Source: Bacillota bacterium | Lineage (GTDB): Bacteria; Bacillota; Clostridia; Christensenellales; CAG-138 | Assembly: GCA_023416175.1 (NCBI GenBank) | Contig: JAEZIE010000220.1 | Span: forward strand, 1-6,901 | Reading direction: 5' to 3' | DNA: 6,901 nucleotides | Shown: positions 1-5,583 of the stretch, piece by piece | Layout: every line of letters begins with the position of its first letter | Numbering within the stretch: the first letter of the stretch is position 1 | Notes under the pieces: generated by a model | The model's database searches: none | What the model was told of the DNA's origin: nothing | Seen by the model: the letters and a program-made list of their open reading frames with translations, nothing else | Made by a program: the position numbers and the translations under genes

Positions 1-36
1 AATGGGGTGAACGTAAAGATCAGCGTGGAGAATTGA
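1..36 (+). CDS. Probable C-terminal tail of an upstream gene (partial)
   Basis: Frame 1 is open from the window edge and reads NGVNVKISVEN before a TGA stop at 34-36. A strong rho-independent terminator starts about 17 nt later, which is the usual spacing for the end of a plus-strand gene. Eleven residues are too few to name a family. Frame 3 is also open here but runs straight through the terminator and into the structured region, so it is less plausible. This is an inference from stop and terminator placement only. Confidence 0.35.
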   Translation, partial: NGVNVKISVEN

Positions 37-52
37 GTGAACCGGACAGAAC

Positions 53-97
53 AAAAGCCCGATACTGGCGTGATCCGATCAGTACCGGGCTTTTTTT
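53..97 (+). terminator. Rho-independent terminator after the upstream gene
   Basis: The stem AGCCCG (56-61) pairs with CGGGCT (86-91). After one A-C mismatch (62/85) it continues as TACTG (63-67) with CAGTA (80-84). The loop is 12 nt. A run of seven T (91-97) follows on the plus strand, and AAAA precedes the stem. The T run is much better on the plus strand than on the minus strand, so it mainly terminates rightward transcription. Confidence 0.82.
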
Positions 98-153
98 ATA
101 TGCCCATGCGGGTTTCACCGTATGGCATATGTTCGTATCTAAAATTTTGTCGG

Positions 154-280
154 AAATTTCGGTCATCGGCAGGCAGAGCTGGCACTCCGTGCTGCGCTCG
201 TCACGCCTGGGCAAATCTCGGGGCGGGCAAACGCGTCACAGGCGCGTTTGCTGTTCCGCCCTTCGAATCCCACCGAATTT
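154..280 (+). other. Candidate structured RNA or fold-back element (three-way junction)
   Basis: No protein gene is supported here, but the stretch can fold as a closed three-way junction. The outer stem is AAATTTCGGT (154-163) with ACCGAATTT (272-280), 9 bp with one bulged T. Arm 1 (170-209) stacks CAGGC/GCCTG, GAGC/GCTC and GCAC/GTGC around a 3-nt loop. Arm 2 (221-261) is GGGCGG/CCGCCC plus a 9-bp stem GCAAACGCG/CGCGTTTGC with a 7-nt loop. The structure sits just upstream (plus sense) of a strong hairpin with a T6 run (283-324), so a plus-strand transcript of roughly 165 nt would be cleanly terminated. A TAAAAT box at 140-145 could be a -10 element, but no convincing -35 box is seen. I do not recognise the fold as a known RNA class. 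It could equally be a non-coding repeat or a mobile remnant. The strand is an inference. Confidence 0.45.
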
Positions 281-343
281 ATGCCAACGAAAAAGGCACC
301 CTTACGGGTGCTTTTTTCGTTGGCGGAAGAGGTGGGATTCGAA
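262..343. repeat. Long interrupted inverted repeat spanning the tRNA-Ser 3' end
   Basis: The left arm (262-301) and right arm (306-343) are inverted copies. TTCGAATCCCACC at 262-274 is the exact reverse complement of 331-343, which is the T-loop and T-stem of tRNA-Ser. GCCAACGAAAAA plus GGCACCC (283-301) pairs with 306-324, with only one G-T mismatch. The unmatched middle is 8 nt on the left (275-282) and 6 nt on the right (325-330). The loop is TTAC (302-305). The left arm therefore looks like a degraded copy of a tRNA 3' end, with T-loop, acceptor-length spacer and GCCA, on the opposite strand. Pairing is seen directly; origin by duplication or integration is inference. Confidence 0.8.
283..324. 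terminator. Bidirectional terminator between the structured element and tRNA-Ser
   Basis: A 19-bp stem with a TTAC loop: GCACCC (296-301) pairs with GGGTGC (306-311), flanked by an A-run on the left and a T-run on the right, and closed by GCCAACG with CGTTGGC. On the plus strand the core hairpin is followed by TTTTTT (312-317). On the minus strand it is followed by CTTTTT. It should terminate the leftward tRNA-Ser transcript immediately after CCA and also any rightward transcript from the 154-280 element. The stem overlaps the tRNA's CCA triplet. Confidence 0.82.
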
Positions 344-409
344 CCCACGTGCCCTTGCGGACAACCGCATTTCGAGTGCGGCTCGTTGCGACCACTTCGA
401 TACTCTTCC
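321..409 (-). tRNA. tRNA-Ser (anticodon CGA)
   Basis: The minus strand folds as a class II tRNA of 89 nt. The acceptor GGAAGAG (409-403) pairs with CTCTTCC (331-325), followed by discriminator G (324) and an encoded CCA (323-321). The anticodon stem CCGCA/TGCGG encloses the loop CTCGAAA, with anticodon CGA at 374-372, which reads the serine codon UCG. The long variable arm at 364-349 (TGTCC/GGGCA around GCAA) is typical of serine tRNAs. The T-arm is GTGGG, TTCGAAT, CCCAC. A hairpin terminator follows directly. All invariant features seem intact, so it should be functional. Confidence 0.97.
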
Positions 410-658
410 AAACTAGATTATGACGTCCGAAAACAAGAACCCTGCTGCAGACGCTTAGAAAGCATACCACAGGCAAGCAAAAAATGCAATATCCCGGGCC
501 TATGGCAGCAAAACGTGTTCATCAGACGCCGGCATAAGTGACATGAACAAAATATTTCAATATTTGTCGAATAAGCTCAGATATTAGGGAAATAGCTCGA
601 TATATAGCTCAGGAAGAAAGCTGGGTCCGCGTTTAGCCAGCTTAATTTCAATATTTGC
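410..658 (+). other. Gene-free leader upstream of the chemotaxis receptor gene
   Basis: No coding region is supported in this stretch. It becomes AT-rich towards the receptor gene. It contains a 12-bp direct repeat, TTTCAATATTTG, at 555-566 and 646-657. AGCTC repeats lie at 574-578, 594-598 and 606-610. A 7-bp inverted repeat AAGCTGG/CCAGCTT lies at 618-624 and 637-643. A CTCGATAT box at 596-603 resembles the -10 element of flagellar/chemotaxis sigma factor promoters (GCCGATAT in Bacillus sigma D), but the TAAA -35 element is absent at the right spacing. The promoter of the receptor gene is presumably here, but its position is not established. Confidence 0.4.
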
Positions 659-682
659 TTTTGCAGCTACTGCAAAAAGGAG
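659..682 (+). promoter_or_regulatory. Ribosome binding site of the receptor gene abutted by a perfect hairpin
   Basis: AAGGAG at 677-682 lies 5 nt before the ATG at 688 and decides that start over the upstream TTG at 655. Immediately before it, TTTTGCAG (659-666) and CTGCAAAA (670-677) form a perfect 8-bp hairpin with a CTA loop whose last base is the first base of the ribosome binding site. It lacks a T-run on the plus strand, so it is not a terminator. It might modulate ribosome access or protect the mRNA 5' region; that is inference. Confidence 0.55.
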
Positions 683-687
683 ACGGC

Positions 688-2448
688 ATGAAGGGCTTTA
701 CCATCGCCAACAAACTCAGGTTGACTTTTTTGGGCATATTCGTTCTATTCCTCGGCGCATTGGCGGTTGCCATTTTAGGTATTGTTTTTACGCGCAATAC
801 TTATAAAACGTTTTACAATCACGACTACCTCATCCATACAGCGGCGATAGAGGCGCGCCAGCAGATCCAGCGCCTGGAAAAGCATGTGATCCTGCTGACC
901 AATGCAAAAAGCCAGACCCAGGTAGATGAGTATTTTGGTAAAGTCGATGACGCCTCCAACCAACTGGCTGCGGCGATAGATACCATTGAAGCCACTATGG
1001 ATGAACAGGCGGGCCGGGAAATTTTGCAGCGCTACCATGATATCCAGAAAGAACAAGTTATTGTGCTTGATGAGGTATTGGCGCTGGTCAAAGCAAAACA
1101 ATATCTGCGCGCATCCAACATGTATGATACCCAGTACGGCCCCGCTATGGACGAAACGAGGGGCTGTCTGGAGGAGATTGGCGTTTTGGTGAAAGATAAC
1201 GCGACGCAGGACTTTTCAAGCGGAATGGCCTCCTCGCAGAACAACCTGCTTTTATCCTTGGGCATTGCATTGCTTGCGATGATTGGCGCGACCGTTATGG
1301 CCACTTTCATAATTAGGAGCATCACAAGGCCGGCAAAGGAGCTGGAGGCAGCAGCCGCCCGCATGGCCGAGGGCGATCTCGCAATCAACATCACAGTCAA
1401 AAACAATGATGAACTTGGCTCCGTCGCAAAGAGCCTCAACCGCTCTGTGGGCATTTTGCGCGGATACGTGGAGAATATTTCGCATATTCTTGGCCGTATG
1501 GCGGAGGGCGATCTGACACAGGATGTGGAACTGGACTATTTGGGGGATTTTGCGCCCATCAAACAATCGATGCAGCACATCTCCAATTCCCTCAACGACG
1601 CGCTTTTCCGTATTCATCAGGCATCGGAGCAGGTATCGGCAGGGGCTGAACAGGTGGCCAGCGGCTCGGAGGCGCTTTCTCAGGGCGCTGCGGAGCAGGC
1701 CAGCTCCATTGAGGAAATGTCGGCTACGATCAATGAAATTTCCGTTCAGATCAGGAGCAACGCAGAACATGCACAGGACGCCAACCGCATTGTAGCGGAT
1801 ACCATAGAGGGAATTGAAATCGGCAACCGTCAGATGGGACAGCTGGTGTTTGCGATGGAGGAAATCGCAAAAACGTCCGGGCAAATTGGCAAGATTATCA
1901 AAACAATCGACGATATCGCATTCCAAACCAATATCCTGGCGCTCAATGCTGCAGTGGAAGCCGCGCGCGCCGGTAATGCGGGCAAGGGATTTGCGGTTGT
2001 TGCGGAAGAGGTCAGGAATCTGGCAGGCAAAAGCGCACTTGCCGCCAAAGATACCACAACGCTCATCGAAAACGCGATTGTTGCCATCCAAAACGGCTCG
2101 CAGATGGTAGGAACGACGGAGCGCGCGCTCAAGGAGATTGTGGAGAAATCGTCGGGCGTATCTGGCCTTGTGGGGAATATTTCAAGGGCATCCTCCGAAC
2201 AGGCTACCGCTGTGGTACAGACCACGCAGGGGATTGAACAAGTCTCCAATGTTGTGCAGAACAATTCCGCTACCGCAGAAGAGAGCGCTGCCGCGAGCCA
2301 GGAGCTTTCTTCCCAGGCGCAGATTCTGAAGCAGTTGATCGGAAAGTTCCACTTGAAGGCACAGCAGCCGGGTGCATCCGTTCAAAGCCTGCCCCAGGAT
2401 ACGTTTGCATTCGGATACAGGGCGTCATCAGGGCTTGAGAAGTATTAA
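688..2448 (+). CDS. Methyl-accepting chemotaxis protein with 4-helix-bundle sensor and tandem HAMP
   Basis: This is a membrane chemoreceptor that senses a small extracellular ligand and controls the CheA kinase through CheW. The 586-residue product has TM1 at about 13-35, an extracellular helical sensor of about 150 residues (36-186, 4HB_MCP type), TM2 at about 187-209, and a HAMP domain at 210-262. A second HAMP-like unit follows at about 260-305, with the signature RMAEGDL repeated at residues 225 and 270. The signalling domain carries the conserved hairpin tip around 410-446 (AFQTNILALNAAVEAARAG, then GFAVVAEEVRNLA). Methylation-type motifs with paired Glu occur at 342-343 and 531-532. The C-terminus (GLEKY) lacks the NWETF-type pentapeptide that tethers CheR and CheB in enterobacterial receptors. 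The start at 688 is chosen for its ribosome binding site and for the canonical short cytoplasmic N-terminus before TM1. An in-frame TTG at 655 would add 11 residues without better signals. The gene stands alone, and its ligand cannot be predicted. Family assignment is secure. Confidence 0.96.
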   Translation: MKGFTIANKLRLTFLGIFVLFLGALAVAILGIVFTRNTYKTFYNHDYLIHTAAIEARQQIQRLEKHVILLTNAKSQTQVDEYFGKVDDASNQLAAAIDTIEATMDEQAGREILQRYHDIQKEQVIVLDEVLALVKAKQYLRASNMYDTQYGPAMDETRGCLEEIGVLVKDNATQDFSSGMASSQNNLLLSLGIALLAMIGATVMATFIIRSITRPAKELEAAAARMAEGDLAINITVKNNDELGSVAKSLNRSVGILRGYVENISHILGRMAEGDLTQDVELDYLGDFAPIKQSMQHISNSLNDALFRIHQASEQVSAGAEQVASGSEALSQGAAEQASSIEEMSATINEISVQIRSNAEHAQDANRIVADTIEGIEIGNRQMGQLVFAMEEIAKTSGQIGKIIKTIDDIAFQTNILALNAAVEAARAGNAGKGFAVVAEEVRNLAGKSALAAKDTTTLIENAIVAIQNGSQMVGTTERALKEIVEKSSGVSGLVGNISRASSEQATAVVQTTQGIEQVSNVVQNNSATAEESAAASQELSSQAQILKQLIGKFHLKAQQPGASVQSLPQDTFAFGYRASSGLEKY

Positions 2449-2512
2449 TGAAATTCTCGAGGCCCGCATATTTACGGAAAAGGCACTGAGAACACAGATA
2501 TATCATCAGAAT

Positions 2513-2549
2513 AAAAAGAACCCCCGGGCATACCCGGGGGTTACTTTTT
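2513..2549. terminator. Bidirectional terminator between convergent receptor gene and hydrogenase operon
   Basis: AACCCCCGGG (2519-2528) pairs perfectly with CCCGGGGGTT (2533-2542) around a CATA loop. On the plus strand ACTTTTT follows (2543-2549), and on the minus strand the run is TTCTTTTT (2520-2513). The hairpin lies between the stop codons of two convergent units (2448 plus, 2563 minus) and should end both transcripts. The 64 nt between the receptor stop and the hairpin hold nothing else recognised. Confidence 0.92.
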
Positions 2550-2562
2550 ATAGTTCATTTCG

Positions 2563-3063
2563 TCAGAATACCATCGGGATTGCTGCAAGCAACGCTTCGG
2601 TCAGTTCGTCCACAGTCTCCCGCATTTCGGGCGAGAGTTCCGCTTCAAACTCAATGTCCTTATACTGCAGCCCCAGCATCGTGACATCCGTGCCTGTCTC
2701 ATTGATCAGGTAATCTACCATGATTTTAAGCGGCAGCATGTGCGAGCTGAAGCTTGGGCCGCCGATCTCCGTACGCGGAATCTCCACAATGCTGCCCGGT
2801 TCGCACCCTGCGTCTGCAGCATCAATAATCAAAAGGTGATCGGGCGCGAATAAACGCAGGTTGCCGCTGAAGTTTTCAGGTGCGGTGCCGCCTGAAAAAA
2901 TGCTCAGGTTGGGGTAGGCATCCTGCGGGAATGCCTCCATCAAGCGTTCTACAATCAGTATACCCGCCGCGTCGTCCCCGCGTAACACGGAGCCCACGCC
3001 AAGCACCGCAAGCTTTTTTGTACCCGCAAGCTTCTCCAGAAGGAAATCACGTAGTTCGCTCAT
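2563..3063 (-). CDS. hycI: HycI-type [NiFe] hydrogenase maturation endopeptidase
   Basis: This cytoplasmic protease (peptidase family M52) removes the C-terminal extension of a [NiFe] hydrogenase large subunit once nickel is inserted. The 166-residue protein shows the family motifs in order: GVGSVLRGDDAAG at 22-34, SGGTAPEN at 57-64, LLIIDAADAG at 77-86 and SSHMLPL at 106-112. By alignment with E. coli HycI, the nickel-contacting residues (D16, D62, H90 there) correspond to D31, D81 and H108. The SGGTAPEN segment resembles HycI (DGGSAPEN) and points to group 4 hydrogenases rather than uptake hydrogenases. It is the last gene of the operon; its ATG overlaps the stop of the preceding ferredoxin-like gene by one base (TAATG), with AAGGA upstream. 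Its likely substrate is the large subunit encoded at 4364-5581, which carries a cleavable tail. The HypA-F insertion proteins are not in this window. Confidence 0.95.
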   Translation of the reverse strand: MSELRDFLLEKLAGTKKLAVLGVGSVLRGDDAAGILIVERLMEAFPQDAYPNLSIFSGGTAPENFSGNLRLFAPDHLLIIDAADAGCEPGSIVEIPRTEIGGPSFSSHMLPLKIMVDYLINETGTDVTMLGLQYKDIEFEAELSPEMRETVDELTEALLAAIPMVF

Positions 3064-3422
3064 TAGATTTCCTTTTTGAGAGAATCGCGGCTAAAGCTTG
3101 CAAGCTCAAATGTTTCGGTGTTCTCCAGCGCCTTTTTGGGGCAGGAGTCCACACACTGTCCGCAGAAGATACATTTGTCCATGCTCACGATGGCCTTGAA
3201 CTTTTTCTCTTCTTCGGGCAGCTTCTCAATATCGATGGCGGTGGCAGGACATACGCGCATGCATATTTTGCAGCCGATGCATTTGTCACGGTCAAATTTC
3301 AACGCACCGCGGAACCGGTCCGCAACCTTGGCGGGCGCCATCGGGTAGGCGATGGTATCCGGCTTGCGCACGAGCATTTTCATCATGTAGGGGAGCATCG
3401 TGCCCGTGACTTTTCTTTTCAT
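3063..3422 (-). CDS. NuoI/EchF/MbhN-like 2x[4Fe-4S] electron-transfer subunit of the hydrogenase
   Basis: This small iron-sulfur subunit passes electrons, presumably from reduced ferredoxin, to the hydrogenase small subunit at the cytoplasmic face of the membrane. The 119-residue protein has two bacterial ferredoxin motifs: CIGCKICMRVCP with C48, C51, C54, C58, and CIFCGQCVDSCP with C84, C87, C90, C94. Each should bind one [4Fe-4S] cluster. The N-terminal 40 residues are basic with an MLPYMMKMLVRKP segment, as in NuoI-family subunits that dock on the NuoH-like protein. The ATG lies 3 nt after the NuoH-like stop. An AAAGGAG sits 11 nt before it, a rather long spacing that fits translational coupling. 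Length and motifs agree with the hydrogenase subfamily. Confidence 0.94.
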   Translation of the reverse strand: MKRKVTGTMLPYMMKMLVRKPDTIAYPMAPAKVADRFRGALKFDRDKCIGCKICMRVCPATAIDIEKLPEEEKKFKAIVSMDKCIFCGQCVDSCPKKALENTETFELASFSRDSLKKEI

Positions 3423-3425
3423 AGA

Positions 3426-4361
3426 TTATAGGACTCCTTTCACGATCAGATCGATCAGGATCTGCGCCAGGGAAACAGGGGCAAGCACCTTCCAGCAGAA
3501 GCTGACCATCTGGTCAATGCGCAGCCGCGCGAGGACGGCTCGCATGATGGTAAGCAGGGTTACAACAACAAGCACCTTTACCAGGAACACGAAGAGGCCA
3601 ATTACGGCATTCCCCGGGATATAGAACGGGAAGAATATCGCGGAGATGAGCGCCGCCATTACCACCAGTTCGCTATCTATTGTCATGCGGAACATTGCCA
3701 ATAACTTTCCGCTATATTCAGTAAACGTTCCGCCGACGATTTCGGTTTCGGCATCCGGGATATCAAACGGTGCGCGCTCCAGCTTGCCTTGTGTCGCAAC
3801 CAGCGCCACAAACAGGCCGGGCAGGTTTACTAAAGTCAGGAGCGGGTTGGCCTGGTAAAACGCCGTGATCTCTGAAATAGACCAGGAACCGGCCAACAGC
3901 GCAGGGCCAAGCAGGGACATATACAGCGGCACCTCGTATGCAAAGAACTGCGTCATGGCGCGTATGGAGCCAATCGCCGCATACAGCGAGGTGGAAAACC
4001 ATCCTGCAAGGAAAAACGTCAGTGTGGGGATGGTTAAAAAGTACAGCACCACGATGAGGTCGCTTGCAAACGGAAAAATGGACTGCGTGCCCGTGATGGG
4101 GATATACAGGAACGCCGTATACGTCGCCGCCATCGCAAATATAGGGATTGCCTTGAACAGGAAGCGGTCGGCACCATTGGGTACAATGCTTTCCTTCGAA
4201 ACAAGCTTCACGATATCCGCAAGCGGCTGGTACCACGGGGGCCCTACGCGGTTCTGAAGCCTTGCGTAAAGCTTGCGGTCCACATACTCAAACACCAACG
4301 AAAGTAAGCTAAGGAATAGGAACCCGGGGAAAACGAGTATTTGAAACAAGGAAAGGCCCAT
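3426..4361 (-). CDS. NuoH/EchB/MbhM-like membrane subunit of energy-converting hydrogenase
   Basis: This integral membrane protein joins the hydrophilic hydrogenase arm to the ion-translocating arm, matching complex I subunit NuoH (ND1). The 311-residue protein has about eight predicted membrane helices (roughly 5-25, 70-90, 101-121, 143-163, 172-190, 228-246, 251-273, 288-308). Diagnostic loops are present: RLQNRVGPPWYQPLADI at 35-51 and ERAPFDIPDAETEIVGG at 195-211, the acidic cytoplasmic loop that contacts the catalytic module. E143 in AYEVP and the late RAVLARLRIDQ segment at 274-284 also fit the family. The ATG follows the large-subunit stop by 2 nt, with GGAAGG about 10 nt upstream inside the preceding gene. 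The context (NiFe large subunit before, ferredoxin-like after) identifies it as a hydrogenase subunit rather than respiratory complex I. Confidence 0.95.
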   Translation of the reverse strand: MGLSLFQILVFPGFLFLSLLSLVFEYVDRKLYARLQNRVGPPWYQPLADIVKLVSKESIVPNGADRFLFKAIPIFAMAATYTAFLYIPITGTQSIFPFASDLIVVLYFLTIPTLTFFLAGWFSTSLYAAIGSIRAMTQFFAYEVPLYMSLLGPALLAGSWSISEITAFYQANPLLTLVNLPGLFVALVATQGKLERAPFDIPDAETEIVGGTFTEYSGKLLAMFRMTIDSELVVMAALISAIFFPFYIPGNAVIGLFVFLVKVLVVVTLLTIMRAVLARLRIDQMVSFCWKVLAPVSLAQILIDLIVKGVL

Positions 4362-4363
4362 TG

Positions 4364-5581
4364 TTATCTATCCTTCCTGTGCATGCTGATTTTCTCCATG
4401 TTGACGCCCTGCTTACTATACCAGTCGATGCTGTACTGCCTAAGCGCCTGCCAATCCATCCGTTTGTCTTCGCCGCTAGAGAGATTCACGACCTTGATCG
4501 CACGGTCCGTGCAGGAGAAGCACGGGTCAATCGCGGCGATGACGATGGGGACGTCCGCAAGGTATCCGCCCTCAATCATATGCGTGATGGCGGCAAGATT
4601 TCCCAGCGTTGGGGCGCGGACTTTGACACGCTCCGGCTTATCCGTACCGTTGGAGCGCACGTAATTGACGTTCTCGCCGCGCGGCGCTTCAATGCGGCTG
4701 ATCGCTTCGCCCTTGGGGATCTTAATGGGGGCTTTCACGGAGAGCGGCCCTTCGGGAAGATTATCTACAATCTGTCGGATCATCTTGTAGCTTTCCATCA
4801 ACTCCAGCACGCGTACGAGCACGCGGCCGTAAACGTCCGCACTTTCGGCGGTTGCAACTTTAAAATCAAGTTCAGGATACGCGCCATAAGGATCGTCTTT
4901 GCGGATGTCGCGCGTAGGGCCGGCGGCGCGCAGCACGGGGCCCTGTGCGCCCAGGCGCAGGGCGTCCTCGCGGGAAAGGCGGCCAACACCCTTCAGACGC
5001 ATAAGCATCGTTTCTTCTTCAATGGCGACCTGCAGATAATACTTGGTGCGCTCTTCAAGCTCGTCAATGCCTTTTTTGATGGCTTCGATCTGCTCAGAAG
5101 AAACGTCACGCCTGACGCCACCGATGGTGTTCATGCCGTAGTTGATGCGGTTGCCCGTGATGTTCTCTAAAAGATCCATCACGATTTCGCGGTCCTTCCA
5201 GGCGTACATGAAAAACGTCATAAAACCAATCTCATGCCCGGCCACTCCCAGGAACAAAAGATGGCTGTGGATGCGTTCAAGCTCACCGACCAGAGCGCGC
5301 AAATACTGTGCGCGTTTGGGAACCTCAAGGCCAGCTAGGCTTTCCACTGATAACACGTAGCTTGTGGACTGCGCGTGCGAGCAGATGCCGCAGATGCGCT
5401 CAAGCAGGTAGATGTTCTGTATATAGGTCTTGCTTTCGCAGGCCTTTTCCATGCCTCTGTGGTTATAGCCCAAAGCGACGCTTGCCGCCGCTACGCGCTC
5501 CCCTTCCAGGAGCAGGCTGAAGCTTTCGGGTTCTTCCAGCGCGGGATGCTGGGGGCCAAAAGGTACAACGATTTTTCCCAT
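4364..5581 (-). CDS. Group 4 [NiFe] hydrogenase large (catalytic) subunit, NuoD/EchE/MbhL-like
   Basis: This is the catalytic subunit that interconverts protons and H2 at a Ni-Fe centre on the cytoplasmic side. The 405-residue protein has the N-terminal ligand motif ERICGICSH (C64, C67) and the C-terminal motif DPCFSCTDR (C354, C357). All four nickel-binding cysteines are therefore present, unlike NuoD of complex I. GPQHPAL at 9-15 and YNHRGMEK at 39-46 are further family signatures. After R360 there is a 45-residue tail to the end. E. coli HycE is cut after the Arg of the equivalent DPCYSCTDR, so a cut after R360 is expected here, probably by the protease at 2563-3063. The ATG lies 2 nt after the NuoC-like stop, with AAGGAG 10 nt upstream. 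Exact hydrogenase subgroup (4d, 4e, 4f or 4g) cannot be settled without phylogeny. Confidence 0.97.
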   Translation of the reverse strand: MGKIVVPFGPQHPALEEPESFSLLLEGERVAAASVALGYNHRGMEKACESKTYIQNIYLLERICGICSHAQSTSYVLSVESLAGLEVPKRAQYLRALVGELERIHSHLLFLGVAGHEIGFMTFFMYAWKDREIVMDLLENITGNRINYGMNTIGGVRRDVSSEQIEAIKKGIDELEERTKYYLQVAIEEETMLMRLKGVGRLSREDALRLGAQGPVLRAAGPTRDIRKDDPYGAYPELDFKVATAESADVYGRVLVRVLELMESYKMIRQIVDNLPEGPLSVKAPIKIPKGEAISRIEAPRGENVNYVRSNGTDKPERVKVRAPTLGNLAAITHMIEGGYLADVPIVIAAIDPCFSCTDRAIKVVNLSSGEDKRMDWQALRQYSIDWYSKQGVNMEKISMHRKDR

Positions 5582-5583
5582 GC

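Noticed and set aside
163..411. Minus-strand open frame of 82 codons through tRNA-Ser and the structured element
   Set aside because: It starts within the tRNA, crosses its terminator and has arginine/serine/alanine-rich low-plausibility content with no recognisable domain.
33..423. Overlapping plus-strand open frames crossing the terminator, the structured element and the tRNA antisense
   Set aside because: They read through a terminator and the tRNA-Ser gene. Translations such as GGIRTHVPL and RWDSNPRA are the familiar false proteins made by antisense tRNA T-arms. No ribosome binding site is present.
415..445. Possible tRNA-Ser promoter on the minus strand (CATAAT at 422-417, 7 nt before the tRNA)
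   Set aside because: The -10 box is acceptable but no -35 box is found at 16-18 nt. TTCTTG (439-434) is only 11 nt away, so it is not reported as a feature.
410..687. Riboswitch, such as a cyclic di-GMP sensor, in the chemoreceptor leader
   Set aside because: The conserved GEMM core sequences were not found. The small hairpins seen do not match a riboswitch architecture I know.
1252..2091. 279-codon minus-strand open frame inside the chemoreceptor gene
   Set aside because: It lies wholly antisense to a clear MCP coding sequence. Its cysteine/arginine-rich translation has no domain and no ribosome binding site.
2448..2489. Short ORF (13 codons) starting in TAATG at the chemoreceptor stop
   Set aside because: It has no ribosome binding site and an unremarkable peptide; overlap with the stop codon alone is weak evidence.
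4361..5170. 269-codon plus-strand open frame antisense to the hydrogenase large subunit
   Set aside because: It is a shadow of the well-supported NiFe subunit gene, rich in Arg, Ala and His, without a family signature.
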